Notes under the pieces: model-generated
Seen by the model: the letters and a program-made list of their open reading frames with translations, nothing else
What the model was told of the DNA's origin: nothing
Database searches by the model: none
Position numbers and translations under genes: made by a program
Assembly (NCBI RefSeq): GCF_028769735.1
Contig: NC_088194.1
Span: 814,319 to 878,318, forward strand
Direction of reading: 5' to 3'
Source of the DNA: Zonotrichia leucophrys gambelii
Taxonomy: Eukaryota > Chordata > Aves > Passeriformes > Passerellidae
Length of the DNA: 64,000 nucleotides
Shown: piece after piece, positions 1-19,379 of the stretch
Numbering within the stretch: position 1 is the stretch's first letter
Layout: every line of letters begins with the position of its first letter

Positions 1-165
1 ACCCCCAGCTCCCTCAGTGGTTCCTCACAGTGTTGTGTTCCCAGCCCCTCTCCAGCCTCATTGCCTCTTCTGGTCTCACTCAAGCATCCCAACACCCTTC
101 CCAAATTGAGGGGCCCAGAACTGGACACAAAATTTGAGAATTTTCTGCCCATTTCCAACACCCAC
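1..165 (-). other. INSRR intron 19, partial
   Basis: Intron sequence downstream of the exon 19 donor (GTGGGT) at 165. No repeat or other feature is recognised here. Confidence 0.7.
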
Positions 166-3100
166 CTCCAATCTTGACGGTGAAGTCCTCGGACACCATG
201 CAGTTGCGGGCAGCCAGGTCCCGGTGCACGAACTTGTTGGCGCTGAGGTAGGCCATGCCATCAGCGATCTCCCCCGCCATCTGGATCATGTCCTTCAGCG
301 ACGGTGGAGGCAGCCCGGGGTTGTTCTGCACCGTGCACACACTCAGGGATGGAGCAGGGGCACGCCAGGACCCCCCTGGATACAGGGTGAGTGTCCTTCA
401 TCATTGTCCTGGCATCCAACCAGCTCCTCACCTCGGCTTCGGGCCTGAGTGAGCGCAGGTAGCTCTTCAGGTCACCACGTGTCATCAGCTCCATGATGAC
501 CAAAGCTGGCTGGCCCTGGGATACCACGCCAAGCAGACGGACCTGCAGAGACAAAGAGGGCTGGCGTGTCAGTGGCCAGACCCTCTGTGTGCCCTCCCTC
601 CCCCTCAGCTGCCCACCTACCACGTGGTGGCACTTGAAGGCTTTCATGACGGAGGCCTCGTTGAGGAACTCGATGCGCTCCCGCATGGTGGCCAGCTCGT
701 TGACTGTCTTCAGGGCCACCTTGGTCTCCTCTCCCTCCGTGACCAGCCCCAGCGCCACCCCCTCATACACCATCCCAAAGGAGCCCTGTCCCAGCTCCCG
801 GATCACTGTGATCTTCTCCCGGGACACCTCCCACTCATCAGGCATGTACACTGTGGGGGGAGTGGGGATCGCCCCGTCCCCATCGCTGTGACTGACCCCA
901 TCTCATCCCCATCCTCATCTCCATGTCATCACCATCCTAGTCCCTGTCCCCATTCCCATCTCCATCCCATTCTCATCCTTGTCTCCATCCTCATCCTCCC
1001 CTTTCTCATTCCCATCTCCAGATCATCACCATCCTCCTCCCTGTCCCCATCCCCCTGCCATTCCCTTTCCCATTTCCATTCCCACCTCCATCCCATCATC
1101 TCCACCCCACCACCATCTTCCTCCCTGTCCCCATTCCCATCTTGATTTTCATCCCATTCTCATTCCCATTCCCATTCCATCACCATCCTCCTCTCTGTCC
1201 CCATCCCCCTGCCATTCTATTTCCCATTTCGCTCTTCATCTCCATCCCATCATCTCCATTCCATCACCATCACCATCCTCCCTGTCCCCATCCCATTACC
1301 ATTCCCACCTCCATTCCCATCTTGATCTTCATCCCATTCTCATTCCCATCTCTTTCCAACACCATCCTCTCCTGTCCACTACCTGTCATTTCATTCCATT
1401 TCCATCCCATAATTTCCATTCCATGACCTCCTCCCTGTCCCCATCCCCCTGCCATTCCCATTCCATTCCATTCCATCCCATTCCATTCCCATTCCCATTC
1501 CATTCCCCTTCATCTCCATCCATCATCTCCATTCCATCACATCACCATCCTCCCTGTCCCCATCCTCATCCCATTACCATTCCTACCTCCATTCCCATCT
1601 TGATCTTCATCCAATTCTCATTCCCATCTCCATCCCATCACCATCCTCCTCCATGCTTGTCCCCCTGCCATTCCCATTCCCATTCCCATTCCCATTCCCA
1701 CCTCCATCCCATCATCTTCATTCCATCACCATTCTCCTCCCATTCCCACCTCCATCCTATCCCCATCCCCATCTTGATCTTCATCCCATTCTCATTCCAT
1801 CCCATTCACATCCCCACCTCTATTCCCACCTCCATTCCCCTCATCTCTATCTCCATCCCCTCCCCTCCACATACTCCATCCCATCCCAATCTCACCCCAT
1901 CCCATCCCCATCCCCTTCAGCGTGACCCCAGCACAGAAAGGGCTCGGTGGCCCTTTGGGGTGGCCCCTGCCTGTCCCCATGTCCCCACGTACTGTCCGAG
2001 GCGCTGAAGTACTCGGGGTTGACGGAGGCGTAGAGCGTCCCGCTGGGGTACCCATCGTGGTTCCTGCCAGGGGTGGGCAGTGCTCGGAGCTGCTGCCTCC
2101 CCCCAGCCCTGCCCAGGCCTGGTTTGGCCAGACCCCACCCCAGCCCAGCCCCGGGAGGGCAGGGGGGTCGTTACCTCTTCTTGTTGTAGAAGAAGACAAA
2201 GACGGCCAGGCAGGAGATGAGCACCATGAGCACCACGGGCGTGACGGTGAGCAGCACGTAGAAGCTGCTGGACTCTTCCTCGGCTGCCGGGAGCAGGTGC
2301 CCATGGATCAGGGTCCCCAGCTCACATGGGACACCCGTCCCACCACCAGGATGGAGAGGGGGAGCCTCCAACTCCCCAGACCAGCAGCACCCTCTGATCC
2401 CTGCCCCAGAACATCCCTCAACCCTTTTGTCCCAGTGTCCAACTCCCCAATCTCCCAAGTTCCTCAACCCAGCAGCATCCTTGGATGAAGGATGGGAAGA
2501 AGACCAGCCTGGCTGAGCAGAGGGTTTTGGCTGGAACTCAGGGAGAAAGGAGAGGCTCTGATCTTTGGAAGAGGGGGTAGGAAGTTCAGGAGGATCTGAG
2601 GGAGCTCAGGACAAGAATGAAAATTAGAAGGGCCAAAACCCAACTAGAACTGAATCTGCCATAAGAGACAATAAAAAATGTTTTTATAAATCCATTAGTA
2701 CCCAAGGGAGAGCTGAGAAGAAAGTGAGTGCTGGGCACTGCTGAGGGACCTCAAATCCTGGGGACAGTTTTGGACCCCACATGACGAGAAAGAGGGGCTG
2801 GAATGTGACCAGAGAAGGATCAGAACTGGGGAGGGGTCTGGAGCACCAGGAGCACCTGAGGGGGTGGGAGGGCTCATCCTGGAGAAAAGGAGGCTCAGGG
2901 GGGACCTTGTGGCTCTGCACAACTCCTGACAGGAGGGGACAACCAGGAGGGTCAGGCTCTGCTCCCAGGGAACAGGGACAGGAGCAGAGGAAGTGGCCTC
3001 AGGTTGTGCCAGGGGAGATTCAGATTGGATGTGGGGGAAAACTGGAAAGAATCGGAGCAGGCTGCCCAGGGCACTGGTGAAGTTTTTGTCCCTGAGGGGA

Positions 3101-6100
3101 TTTAACAGAGGTGTGGATGTGGCACTTGGGGACACCAGTTAGAGACAGCCTTGGCAGTGCTGAGGGAACATTTGGACTTGGAGGCCTTTCCCAACCCAAA
3201 CAATTCTGTGACTCTGTGATGCTGCAGTGTCTCAGGCCAGGATCATCCCTCAACCCCTCAGCTTCCCAGTCCAGCAACAACAACTCCCACCTCCAGCAGC
3301 ATCCCCTGACCCCACACATCCATCCCAGCAGCACAGCCCAATTCCCCAGTGAGCCCCAGCTCCCCGACCCCACAGCTGCTCCCTCCCTGCCCGCCAAGGT
3401 CCCTGCTGATGTCCCCCTGTCCCCTGCAGGTACCTGGCCCCAGGATGTAAAACTTGACCAGCCCTGTCCAGGAGCCGTTGCCAGCCAGCGAGGTGGCCCT
3501 GACCTTGGCTGAGTAATTCCCTGGCTGGAGCAGAGCCAGGTGGACACCCCCATACTTGGAGTAGCGGTGGCGTGAGACGCAGACAACGGTGGTGACCTCC
3601 TGGAGGGGACAACAGGGGGGTGGCAAAGGGGATTGATCGCCCCCCCAGCCATGTGTAAGGCTTGGGAGAGGGATGGGATGGGATGGGATGGGATGGGATG
3701 GGATGGGATGGGATGGGATGGGATGGGATGGGATGAGATGGGATGGGATGGGATGGGATGGGATGGGATGGGATGGGATGGGATGGGATGGGATGGGATG
3801 GAGATGATGGAGATGATGGAGATGATGGAGATGGTGGAGATGGAGATGGAGATGGAGATGGGGATGGGGATGGGATGGGATGGGATGGGATGGGATGGGA
3901 TGGGATGGGATGGGATGGGATGGGATGGGATGGGATGGGATGGGATGGGATGGGATGGCACGGCACGGCATGTCATGGTGAGGCGTGGCATGTCATGGCG
4001 TGGGTGCTGTGCCCCTATAACCAGACCTGGCAGGGCTGGGCAGGGGATGCCACAGGGAGTTCTTACCTCAGTCTCCCGGCTGTACTTGATCTCATACTTG
4101 AGGATGAGCCCGTTGGGGTTCCTGGGCTCCTCCCAGCGCAGCAGGACACTGTTCTTACCAGCCGGCTCCCATGTGACGTTGCCAGGAATGTTGTCAGCTT
4201 GCACTGCAGAGAGGCACAGAAGGAATCAGCTGCTGGGGGAACTCCCTGGACCCCAACCCCATCTCAACAACACCCCAGCATGGCCAGGGCTGGGCACGCA
4301 CGCTCGGGCATGGTCCTGGCGAAGACGAAGGTGGCGGCGCTGCAGCCCACGGTGTGCGCGGCGTGGTTGCAGGCGTGGATGTCAATGCGGTACTCGGTGA
4401 AGTGGCGCAGCCGCGACAGCACCGCCCGGTCTCGCACCACCTTGTCCTCAAAGATCTGGAAGTCAGGCTTGGGCTCGCCTCTGGGGCGGCTCGGGGCCAG
4501 CGGCTCTGCTGAGGAGGTGTTGGCTGCAGGTGTGACGGCCACCACGTCCCTGCGCTGCTTTGGGGTCCTGCAGGGACAGGATGTGGTGGGGAGTTGAAGC
4601 CCTGAGGTTGTCCCCCAAAATTGGTCAGGGGAGGGGAGAACCCCCAGCTCACCTCTGTGGGTTCTTATTGATGGATGTCACCTTCCAGGGTGGCCTGAGA
4701 CAGCGGGAAATCAGTTAAAGGGTCTGCCAGGAGCAGCCACTGGACACCCCCCACCCAGGCAAACCCACGCACCCAGCTTCAGGGAGCCCCCCAAAGCAGG
4801 GAACCCCCCCAGATGGCACCTGGGGATGGTGATGGAATTGTGGAGGAAGTTCTCAAACTTCTTCTGGAAGGACTCGGCCTCGCCCTCCATGCGCAGCTGC
4901 CCGTCAGTGGGGCGGCAGGGGCAGCACCTCTCCTCCGCATCCTGCTCCCCCTCGGGGCCGTCCCCAAACCCGAAACGCGTGTCTGCGCTGCTGGTGGGCA
5001 GCTTCAGGCCTGTGGGCAGCAACGGGCAGGGCTGGCAGAGCCTGGTTCAGTGGCACCACCCTCGTTCTGCCAGTGTCCTCGGCTGCTGTGCTGCCCCTGG
5101 CCAGCCTGGCCTCACCTTTGTGGCAGTAGTCGTTGATGTAGAGCTCCATGTCCTCGGCCAGCTGCTGCCACAGCACCAGGTAGTAGATGATGTTGCCGTT
5201 GCGTTGCGTGGGCGGCTTCCAACGCACCACGATGTGGGAGGAAGAGTTGGACATGGAGATGACATCCCGGGGCACCGTCGGGGCTGGGATGACACAGGGG
5301 TGGTCAGTTTTTCCTGTAGGGGTTGGGGGTGCCCACTATGGGCATCGCCAGCCCCGTGCCAGCCCCTTACCCGCCGGCATGGTGCGGATGTAAACCACCT
5401 CGCTCTGGGCCCCGTAGTTGCGCCCTTCCTCGGCCGTGGTGAGGGTGATGGCGCGCACGAAGATGGCGTACTGGGTCCAGGGACGGAGGTTGAGCAGCGT
5501 CACCCCTGGCTCCTGCTCGCTGCTCAGTGGCAGATCCACGTCCAGCACATTCCAGCTCTGGGCCCCGCAGGCGTCCTGCCCCACGTACTCCGACACGTTC
5601 TGGAAGGGTCTGTCCCACACCGGGCATCAGGGAGGGTCCAGCAGGGACAGAGGACACCACAAGGGCATTCCCAAGCGCTCCACCACGGGGACAAGAGGAG
5701 CACTTACGACTCCTTGTAGTAGACGATGAAGCTGAGGAGGTCCCGGTACTCGGGGGGCCGGTACCGCTCCCACTTGAGGAAGATGCGGTCGGACTCGGTG
5801 ACATTGGAGATGAAGCGCAGGGTCTGGGTCTTGCCTGTGGGGAGGAGGCAGGGCTCAGGCAGAGGCTCGTGGCACTGCTGCTTGTCCCCATCCCCGTACT
5901 CACAGGACGCCCTGTCCCCATTGGTGCGGGGGTTGATCTCCGCCTTGTTCTGCCGGCCCTTGGTGCCCGTCACCTCCTCCATGCGATAGATCTCAGCCAG
6001 GCACAGCTTGGGGTTGAATGCAAAGTACATCTTGCCCACGGGGATGGAGAGGATGTGGTGGCTCCAGTCCCAGAGCTGCTGCAGGTTCTGGTTGTCCAGG

Positions 6101-9100
6101 ACGTACAGGGTGTAATTCCTGGCGGAGGAGATATGGGTGGAGGCAGTGGGCAAGGGCACCTTCAGGGCCACAGTTACCCCCCAAACCCACACCATCCTCA
6201 CCCATCCACCATGGAGTCACCACGGATCAGTTTTAGGTTCTTGAAGAAGGACAAGGAGACGAGGGCGAAGGAGTGTTTGATCTTCAGGAAGCCCGTGATG
6301 GTCTCAATGAGCCCCAGACTGCTCTGCAGCTCCGAGGCCAGGTTATCTGGGAATGACACACTGTGTGAGCTCAGGGAGAGGAGCACCTCCCCATTAACTC
6401 ACCCTGCAAGGCAGTACACCCCCTGCCCTCCCCAGCATCTCCCACCCGGGGTGGGTCTGGCAGGGCCAGCTCTGGCACTCACAGCCCCGGCGGATGTTGA
6501 GGATGAGGTTGCCCTCGATGAGGGTGCAGCCCCCCAGCTCCTGCGCCGCCTGCATCGAGTCGATGGTCTTGGTGCCCACCTTGCACTCCTTGGGACACAG
6601 CCCCTCGCACTTGTGGCAGAACATGCTGCGGGCAGGGCGATAGGGACGGGACAGGACATGAACCATCCAGCGTGCCACCACCCTGCCCATGCCAGGGCAC
6701 CGGGGACACCCCCACCTGCTCTCGTTCCTGGTGTAGCCCGAGGGACACTCGGACAGGCACTGCCGCTGGTGGATGACGAACTTGGAGGCGTCGCGGGGGT
6801 CATGGGAGACCTTGCGCAGGCTGGCGCAGTACTCGGCCGTGACGCAGCGCCAGCCCTCGTACTCGTAGGTGCGGGGCGGGCATGAGGGCAGGCAGTGCCC
6901 GTTGAAGTGGAAGTGGCGGCAGGCGACGCAGGCCCGGCGGTCGTGGGGGCGGCCGCAGCCCCCCAGGCACTCGGGGTGGCAGCACTCGCCCGCTGCCGTG
7001 CACGCTGAGCCCGCCCCGCATGGGCACACTGAGAGGGGAGATGGGCATGTGGGCATGGGGAATGGGCTGCAGGGATTGGGGATGGGGGGAGAGGAGAGAG
7101 GGGGAAGGGGTTGGGGGGCTGGTGGCATCCTCTAGGGATGGGGGAAAACAGGAGTCAGGGTTGCGTGGAGAGATGGAGGGAGGGAGGGATGGATGGATGG
7201 ATGGATGGATGGATGGATGGATGGATGGATGGATGGATGATGGATGGATGGATGGATGGATGGATGGATGGATGGATGGATGGATGGATGGAGCGATGGA
7301 TGGTGGGATGAAGGGATGCAGGGAGGGATGGATTTTGTGATGGAGGAATGCAGGGATAGAGGGAGGAAGGGATGGTGGGATGAAGTGATATAGGGAAGAA
7401 TGTGGGGATGTGGGGATGGATTTGGTGATGGAGGAATGCAGAGTTGGAGGGAAGAATGAAGGGGTGCAGGGAGGGATGTGGAGATGGATTTAGTTAAGGA
7501 GGAATGTGGGGATGAAGGGAGGGAGGGAGGGAGGGACGTGGGAATGGATGTAGTGATGGATGAATGCAGGGAGGGAAGGATGGTGATGGAGGAATGCAGG
7601 GACAGAGGGAGGGATGGTGGGATGCAGGGAGGAATATGATGAAGGGATGAAGGGATGGATGGTGGGATGAAGGGAAGAATGTGATGCAAGGACAGAAGGA
7701 AGGATGAAGGGACAGAAGGAGGGATGCTGGGATGTGAGGATGCAAGAATGGAGGGAGCAAGGGAAGGATACAGAGATACAGGGAGGTAGGGATGGGTTGA
7801 TGGAGGAATGGATGAAGGCATGGCAGCACTGATGGAAGGGTGCCCAGAGGGATGGAGGAATGGATGGACAGAGAGCCATGTGATGAGTGAGGCTGGCCGG
7901 GCAGGTGGGCTGATGGGTGGATGAGGGGCTGCATGGAGGGACAGCAGGACAGACAGATGGACAAGGTGGGGCTCAGCCCATGCTGAACCCCCTCTGCCCA
8001 GTGCAGCCAGGCCAGGCCCAGAGCTGAGCTTGCAGCCCAGATAAGGATCTGTGTTTATAGTACATATTTCATTACCAGCTCTCCTGTTTACAGAAAACGA
8101 GCTCAGGAGGGGCCTGTATTTACCTCAGCGCTGGGAAAACACAGCAGCAAGGAGCTGGCCTCGCCTCGGAGGATGATACAGCACGGATCTGGTTACCCCA
8201 CCGTGCTGCCTGCACAGCACACTCCCGGCAGCAGAGGAGCCACAACCACACCACCAGCACCCTCCCAGTTTACCCCACAAACCAACACAATCCCAGAAAA
8301 TCAGCACAACCAGACCCCGTGGCAGTGCCACCCACCTTTCTGGCAGTAGCTGGAGGTCCAGCAGCGATAATCCAGCTGTCCATTAACACTGGTCTGCACG
8401 CATGGCTTCTCCACATCCAGGATGCCCGGGCAGACATCAGCACACTCTTCAGCCAACTTATTGCCCACGATGTAGGTGCTGTCCCCGCCGTCGGGCAGCA
8501 GCAGCCCCCAGTCGATGGTGGAGAGGTGGCAGAGCTCCTGGTTGCGCTCGATGCGCACCGAGCCGCGCAGGATGTGGCCCAGGCTGTGCAGCCCCACGTC
8601 CCGCAGGTGCGGCATCTCGAAGATGACCAAGGCGTAGCTGAAGAAGAGGTTGGTGCCGCGGATGACCGAGAGGTTGGGGAAGAGATCCCGCAGGCTCTCC
8701 AGCCCGTAGACGCGGAACAGGAGCAGGTACTCCGTGACCATCAGCAGCCGGGGGAAGCTGAGCCCACGGAAGTCCTCGGCGCCCGTGGTGAACATCAGCA
8801 GGATCTGCAGGTTGCCCTCGATGATGGAGCAGTTCTCCAGCTTCCGCAGCTGGGACACGTCGTGGCGGATGTCCATGCTGCCGCAGACTGCGGTGGCGAG
8901 AGGGGGGACCCCGTGGGTGGCAGCAGGGATGGGACAGATCCCCCACTCCCACACCACCACACCCCCAAACCCCCACCCATGGATCCCCCAGGGGATGCTC
9001 AAGGCGGGTTTAATATCCTGGTGCTGCCTGTCAAGCGTGGCTGGAATTGGAGATGTGAGCGGCTCTGGCAGCAGCCGCTCTCCAGGGCATGGCACGTCTG

Positions 9101-10433
9101 TCAGCAGTGATGCTAACGAGGCCTGGCAGGCTGCCCTGCCCCTTGTCAGCCCCACAATCACGTCCCAGCCCTGGGGAAGCTGTCTGGGGGTGCAGATGGC
9201 TTTTGTCCTTTCCCAAGTTGCTGGGTGCTCATGGATGTCCCCACTCATGGTTATCCAGTGAGTGGCAGCTGCAGCAAGGTTGTCCCCATTAACTCCCCCT
9301 CGTGCCCAGAGAGGTAATGGGGCACACAAGGCTACCACAGGTGTCCATGTGGCACTGCTCCAGCCCCAAATTGGCTGTCCTGGGGCTTTTCCATCCAGAA
9401 ATGGAGCCCCAGCACCTCCTGCTTCCTGATCCTGACAGGGATGCAAGAGCCAGGCCAAGCACAGAGCTTCCCATAGACATCATCCCCAGCCAGAAACCAG
9501 GGCCAGGTCCTGGAAGGGATCAGGTGCGTGGTTCACCCCCCATCTGCCTGCTGCCAGCTCAGGCTCATGGCCATGTCCTTGTGACTTCATGCCCAGTGGT
9601 GATTTTCCCCTTTTGGTGTCCCCAAGAACTGTGGGTACCATAACCCCATGGGCACCATGACCCCATGGGCACCGTGGCTCTGGCAGCTGCTCGTAGCCCC
9701 TCACCCCATGTTCAGCCCCTCACTGCCAGCCATGTCCCCTCTCTCTGAGGACAGGAGGGTCCCTCTGTCCCCCTGCAGCACTGACCCCCAGTGCCACCAT
9801 CACCTCCCTGACCCTGCAAAGTCCCCCTAAAAAGCGAGGGGGTCCCTTGGGAGCACAGACAGAGGGTAGGGGTCCCAGTGGGAGCAGGCACAGCACCCTG
9901 TGTCCCTTGGGTGCTTCATCCTCTTCCTCCATCGCTCCCACAGCCCCTCGGTGACTGGGGAAACTGAGGCACGGGTGGCAGGCAGAGGGGAAGGCAGGAC
10001 AAACAACAGACCCTCCTTGTACCCCCTGTTGTGGCCATGACACCCAGGACCCACGGCTGCCCCCTCCCCAACCTTTCCCACCCCAGCAGCTGCACAGGGA
10101 GCTGCGACAATTCCCCACATCCCATCTCCAGCCAAGCCCCCCACTCCACTCCCCTCATCCCACCCCAGCTGTAGGGAGCTCCCACTCTTTGCCCCTCCTG
10201 CCCAAAACGGGGATTCTGCATCATTGTGGGGCAAACCCAAACAGGGAACACCCCAAAAACTTTGCCTAGGGGTTTATCCCTTCCAGACCCCCAAACACAG
10301 GCAATCCCCACCCCAAAACCCCCCACCAAAAGCACTCACTTTCGGAGGGCGCCCACACGGGGGGCACCGGGAGGTGGCCAAGGAGCAGCAGCATCACCCC
10401 CAGCCTCGGGGCACGCAGCGCCCCCGGCCCCAT
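166..10433 (-). CDS. INSRR: Insulin receptor-related receptor, exons 1-19 (3' end off the left edge)
   Basis: Receptor tyrosine kinase of the insulin receptor family; in mammals it senses extracellular alkali. Coding exons, 5' to 3': 10340-10433, 8336-8887, 6716-7028, 6483-6625, 6202-6346, 5904-6118, 5708-5834, 5371-5609, 5116-5283, 4820-5009, 4653-4694, 4302-4567, 4067-4203, 3434-3599, 2175-2283, 1993-2063, 621-850, 432-542, 166-325. They total 3478 nt in one open frame (about 1159 residues; human INSRR is about 1300). Exon 1 has the ATG at 10433 and a hydrophobic signal peptide. Exon 2 holds the L1 domain and exon 3 the cysteine-rich region; then come L2 and the fibronectin repeats. A basic cleavage site KQRR follows the exon 11/12 junction. 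Exon 15 encodes the membrane helix, exon 16 the NPEY docking motif, exon 17 the [11 protein letters not shown] loop and VALK lysine, and exon 19 the HRDLAARN catalytic loop. The DFG and activation loop are off-window. INSRR rather than INSR or IGF1R is supported by sequence and by neighbours SH2D2A, PRCC and HDGF. Confidence 0.95.
860..1920. repeat. Degenerate CATTCC / CATCTC simple-sequence tract in INSRR intron 16
   Basis: About 1 kb of C- and T-rich pentamers and hexamers (CCCATT, CATCTC, CATCCT) fills almost the whole intron between exon 17 (ends 850) and exon 16 (starts 1993). It creates long spurious open frames on both strands. Confidence 0.9.
2695..3232 (+). mobile_element. CR1 LINE 3' fragment in INSRR intron 14
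   Basis: The tract has the usual bird CR1 tail order: a phrase like GGAGCACCAGGAG, then GTGGCCTCAGGTTGTGCCAG, then GATGTGGCACTTGGGGACA, then CCCAACCCAAACAATTCTGTG at the end. It is inserted opposite to INSRR transcription. It is 5'-truncated, as is normal for CR1; the left boundary is approximate. Confidence 0.85.
3670..3957. repeat. (ATGGG)n microsatellite in INSRR intron 13
   Basis: Nearly pure pentanucleotide array, interrupted around 3800-3870 by GATGGA/GATGAT variants. The + strand, which is the INSRR template strand, carries a GGG run every five bases and so could form G-quadruplexes. Confidence 0.95.
7185..7900. repeat. (GGAT)n microsatellite decaying into a GGGATG/GGAGGGA tract, INSRR intron 2
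   Basis: A perfect GGAT array runs from about 7188 to 7290. It is followed by roughly 600 bp of degenerate GATG/GGAGG sequence that looks like an older part of the same array. It lies in the intron between exon 3 (starts 7028) and exon 2 (ends 8336). Confidence 0.9.
8888..10339 (-). other. INSRR intron 1, no recognised feature
   Basis: 1.45 kb intron with ordinary GC-rich sequence. I saw no coding exon, mobile element or array in it. Confidence 0.6.
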
Positions 10434-10760
10434 CCTCGAACGGGCCCGTCCCGGTCCCACCTCGGGCTCTGCCGTGTCCGTGTCCGGTGCCCGGGGAGCG
10501 CCGGGATAGGGGGGGGAGCCCTGCCCGGAGCCTGCGGCCCCTTCACTTTTGTTTTCGGCTGCCGCACACAAAATATTTAGCCTGACAACTGTCAGGGCCA
10601 GGGCCAGGGCATGTTTGGGAAATAGAGAAGGGGGGGAAAAAAAACAGCGCGCCCCCCCCGCGCCCGAGTGGGTGGGAAGGAAGAGCTGCCTCGTGCCTCA
10701 GTTTCCCCAGCCGGAGCGGGAGGTTCCGAGTGGTTCTGGCAGGGCGGGGGGACACCGGGA
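10434..10760 (-). promoter_or_regulatory. INSRR 5' leader and probable promoter
   Basis: GC- and CpG-richer DNA immediately upstream of the INSRR ATG. No clear TATA box is placed; the assignment rests on position and composition. Only about 550 bp separates the INSRR ATG from the poly(A) signal of the upstream same-strand kinase gene. Confidence 0.5.
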
Positions 10761-10982
10761 AAGCAGCCAGAAACTCATGGAATAGCACAGAAGGGACAAT
10801 TTAAGGGTCACTGTGCCTGGCAGGGTGAATCGGGGGTGCCAGGAGACTTTTGGGGTCCCCACAGAAGAGCAGCCCCGCAGTAAGAGAGGAAGATGCGGGC
10901 ACTCAGCACCTGCCTGGCTGTGACGAGCAGCCCTCAAGGGGAAGGAGAAGCAGGACAAGAGGAGGAGGAGGAGGAGGTGGCA

Positions 10983-10988
10983 TTTATT
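10983..10988 (-). terminator. Poly(A) signal of the DAPK2-like gene
   Basis: AATAAA on the minus strand, about 170 nt downstream of the stop codon at 11159-11161. It is the first canonical signal after the stop. Confidence 0.6.
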
Positions 10989-11158
10989 TTTCTCATTAGG
11001 ACAAAGCAGGGAGGAGGGCAAAACCTAGGGGCAGGAGCGGGGTGCTGATGCCCCAGTGACCCCCCAAAACCACAGAACTGGAGCTGGCAGTGCCTCTGCC
11101 CCTTTGGATGGGGTGATGGGGGCACCCCAAGGCTCCTCCTGCCTTTTTTGGGGGGAGC

Positions 11159-17892
<6,734 letters not shown>

Positions 17893-18394
17893 CTGTGGGG
17901 CAGCAGCAGCAGCACCTGGGCAGGGGCTGAGCCACACCTGGGGGTGCAGGGACCACCCCAGAACCCCCCAGGATGCTCCAAGGGAATTCCCAGTGCTTCA
18001 TCTGAGATCAGGCCCTGCCCAGGGACCCCCAGAACCACCCAGGATCCCCCCAGAACCCCCCAAAAGGAACTCCCAGCGCTGTGTCACAGCTCAGCCCCTG
18101 CCCAGCTCTCCCAGTTTACACCGAATTTTCCAGCAGGTGGAAATTTGGAGACTTTGAGCCCTTGGGAAGGACCTGCAGGAGCTGCTCGGGGGGGTTTGGA
18201 AATGGGGCAGGAGCAGGGATGGGGGGGGTCACAGCAGCCTCCCCCTCCCTCAGTGTGCAAGGGGTGCAAAATGCAGAGAAAACACAAAGTTTGGGTTGTT
18301 TGTTTTTTTTTTTAAACAGATTAATAGGAGATGAAAGCACCGTGAGCTCAGCCACCCCCAGCCCCCTGGCAGAACCCCCCATACCAAGGGAAGT
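17893..18394. other. Sequence right of the first found DAPK2-like exon, no recognised feature
   Basis: About 500 bp of ordinary GC-rich sequence with a poly(T) run near 18300. No initiator exon for the kinase is recognised here. Confidence 0.5.
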
Positions 18395-18686
18395 TTTGGC
18401 AAGTTTTGGGAAGGGAAGGGAAGTTTTGGGAAGGGAAGTTTTGGGAAGTTTTGGGAAGTTTTGGGAAGGGAAGGGAAGGGAAGGGAAGGGAAGGGAAGGG
18501 AAGGGAAGGGAAGGGAAGGGAAGGGAAGGGAAGGGAAGGGAAGGGAAGGGAAGGGAAGGGAAGGGAAGGGAAGGGAAGGGAAGGGAAGGGAAGGGAAGGG
18601 AAGGGAAGGGAAGGGAAGGGAAGGGAAGGGAAGGGAAGGGAAGGGAAGGAAGGGAAGGGAAGGGAAGGGAAGGGAAGGGAAGGGGC
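18395..18686. repeat. (GGGAA)n microsatellite
   Basis: A nearly pure pentanucleotide array of about 45 copies from 18460 to 18686, preceded by GGGAAGTTTT variants that look like the ancestral unit. Confidence 0.95.
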
Positions 18687-18789
18687 ACAAGGGGCCCCAT
18701 TCCCATCTCCTGCTCCTCTGGAAGAAGCAGGGAGAGCCTGAGGAGGGAGGAATGGTGGAAGATGTTGCTAAGGTTTTGCTTTTCATTAT

Positions 18790-19345
18790 CCTGCTCTGAT
18801 TTGATTAGTAATAAACACAATTAATTTCCCCAAGTCGAGTCTAGTTTGCCCATGACGTTGAGAGGAGTGAGGGATTTGTCTTTACAGACGAGCTGGGAGA
18901 TAAAACCAGCACTGAGAGATAAAAGAAAGGATTCCGCTGTTTGACGAATGGAAAAAGAGATTTGATTTTAAAAATAAACTTTAGAGATTTGATCTTAAAA
19001 ATAGACTTTGCTGATAAATGAAATTGGATATTGAAAGATGAAAGAAACAATGGGGAAAACCCCTAAATTCCATAAAAATTAAAAATTAAAAGGGAAGGTT
19101 ATACATTAGAGGGGAATCTTTGGTATAAGGAAGGCTGTGCCTCTCAAGTACCTCAGAAATGGGGAAAGGGAGAGGGAAATTGGGACAAAAAGGAGGCTGG
19201 GTCCTCCAAAAAATTGGAGAGACCCCAGGGGAATGCCCCATGGCCTCTCCCTTTATTCAAACAAAGTAAAAGGGCTCCTCTGTCTCATTTTTGAACATAA
19301 ACCTCTGATGTCTGTGGATTAATTTTCCTGACACCATTAATGGGT
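18790..19345. mobile_element. Probable ERV LTR remnant
   Basis: AT-rich tract containing GAGATAAAACCAGCACTGAG, GGTCCTCCAAAAAATTGG and GAGACCCCAGGGGAATGCCC, which resemble songbird ERV LTR sequence. Boundaries are not resolved; a possible CTGACA terminus lies near 19333. Confidence 0.5.
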
Positions 19346-19379
19346 GAGCAACCCCTCCCTGCCATTATCCCCACCCAGG

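Noticed and set aside
979..2007. 342-codon + strand open frame rich in Pro, His and Ser
   Set aside because: It lies in a simple-sequence intron tract of INSRR; its composition is set by CATTCC repeats and no domain is present.
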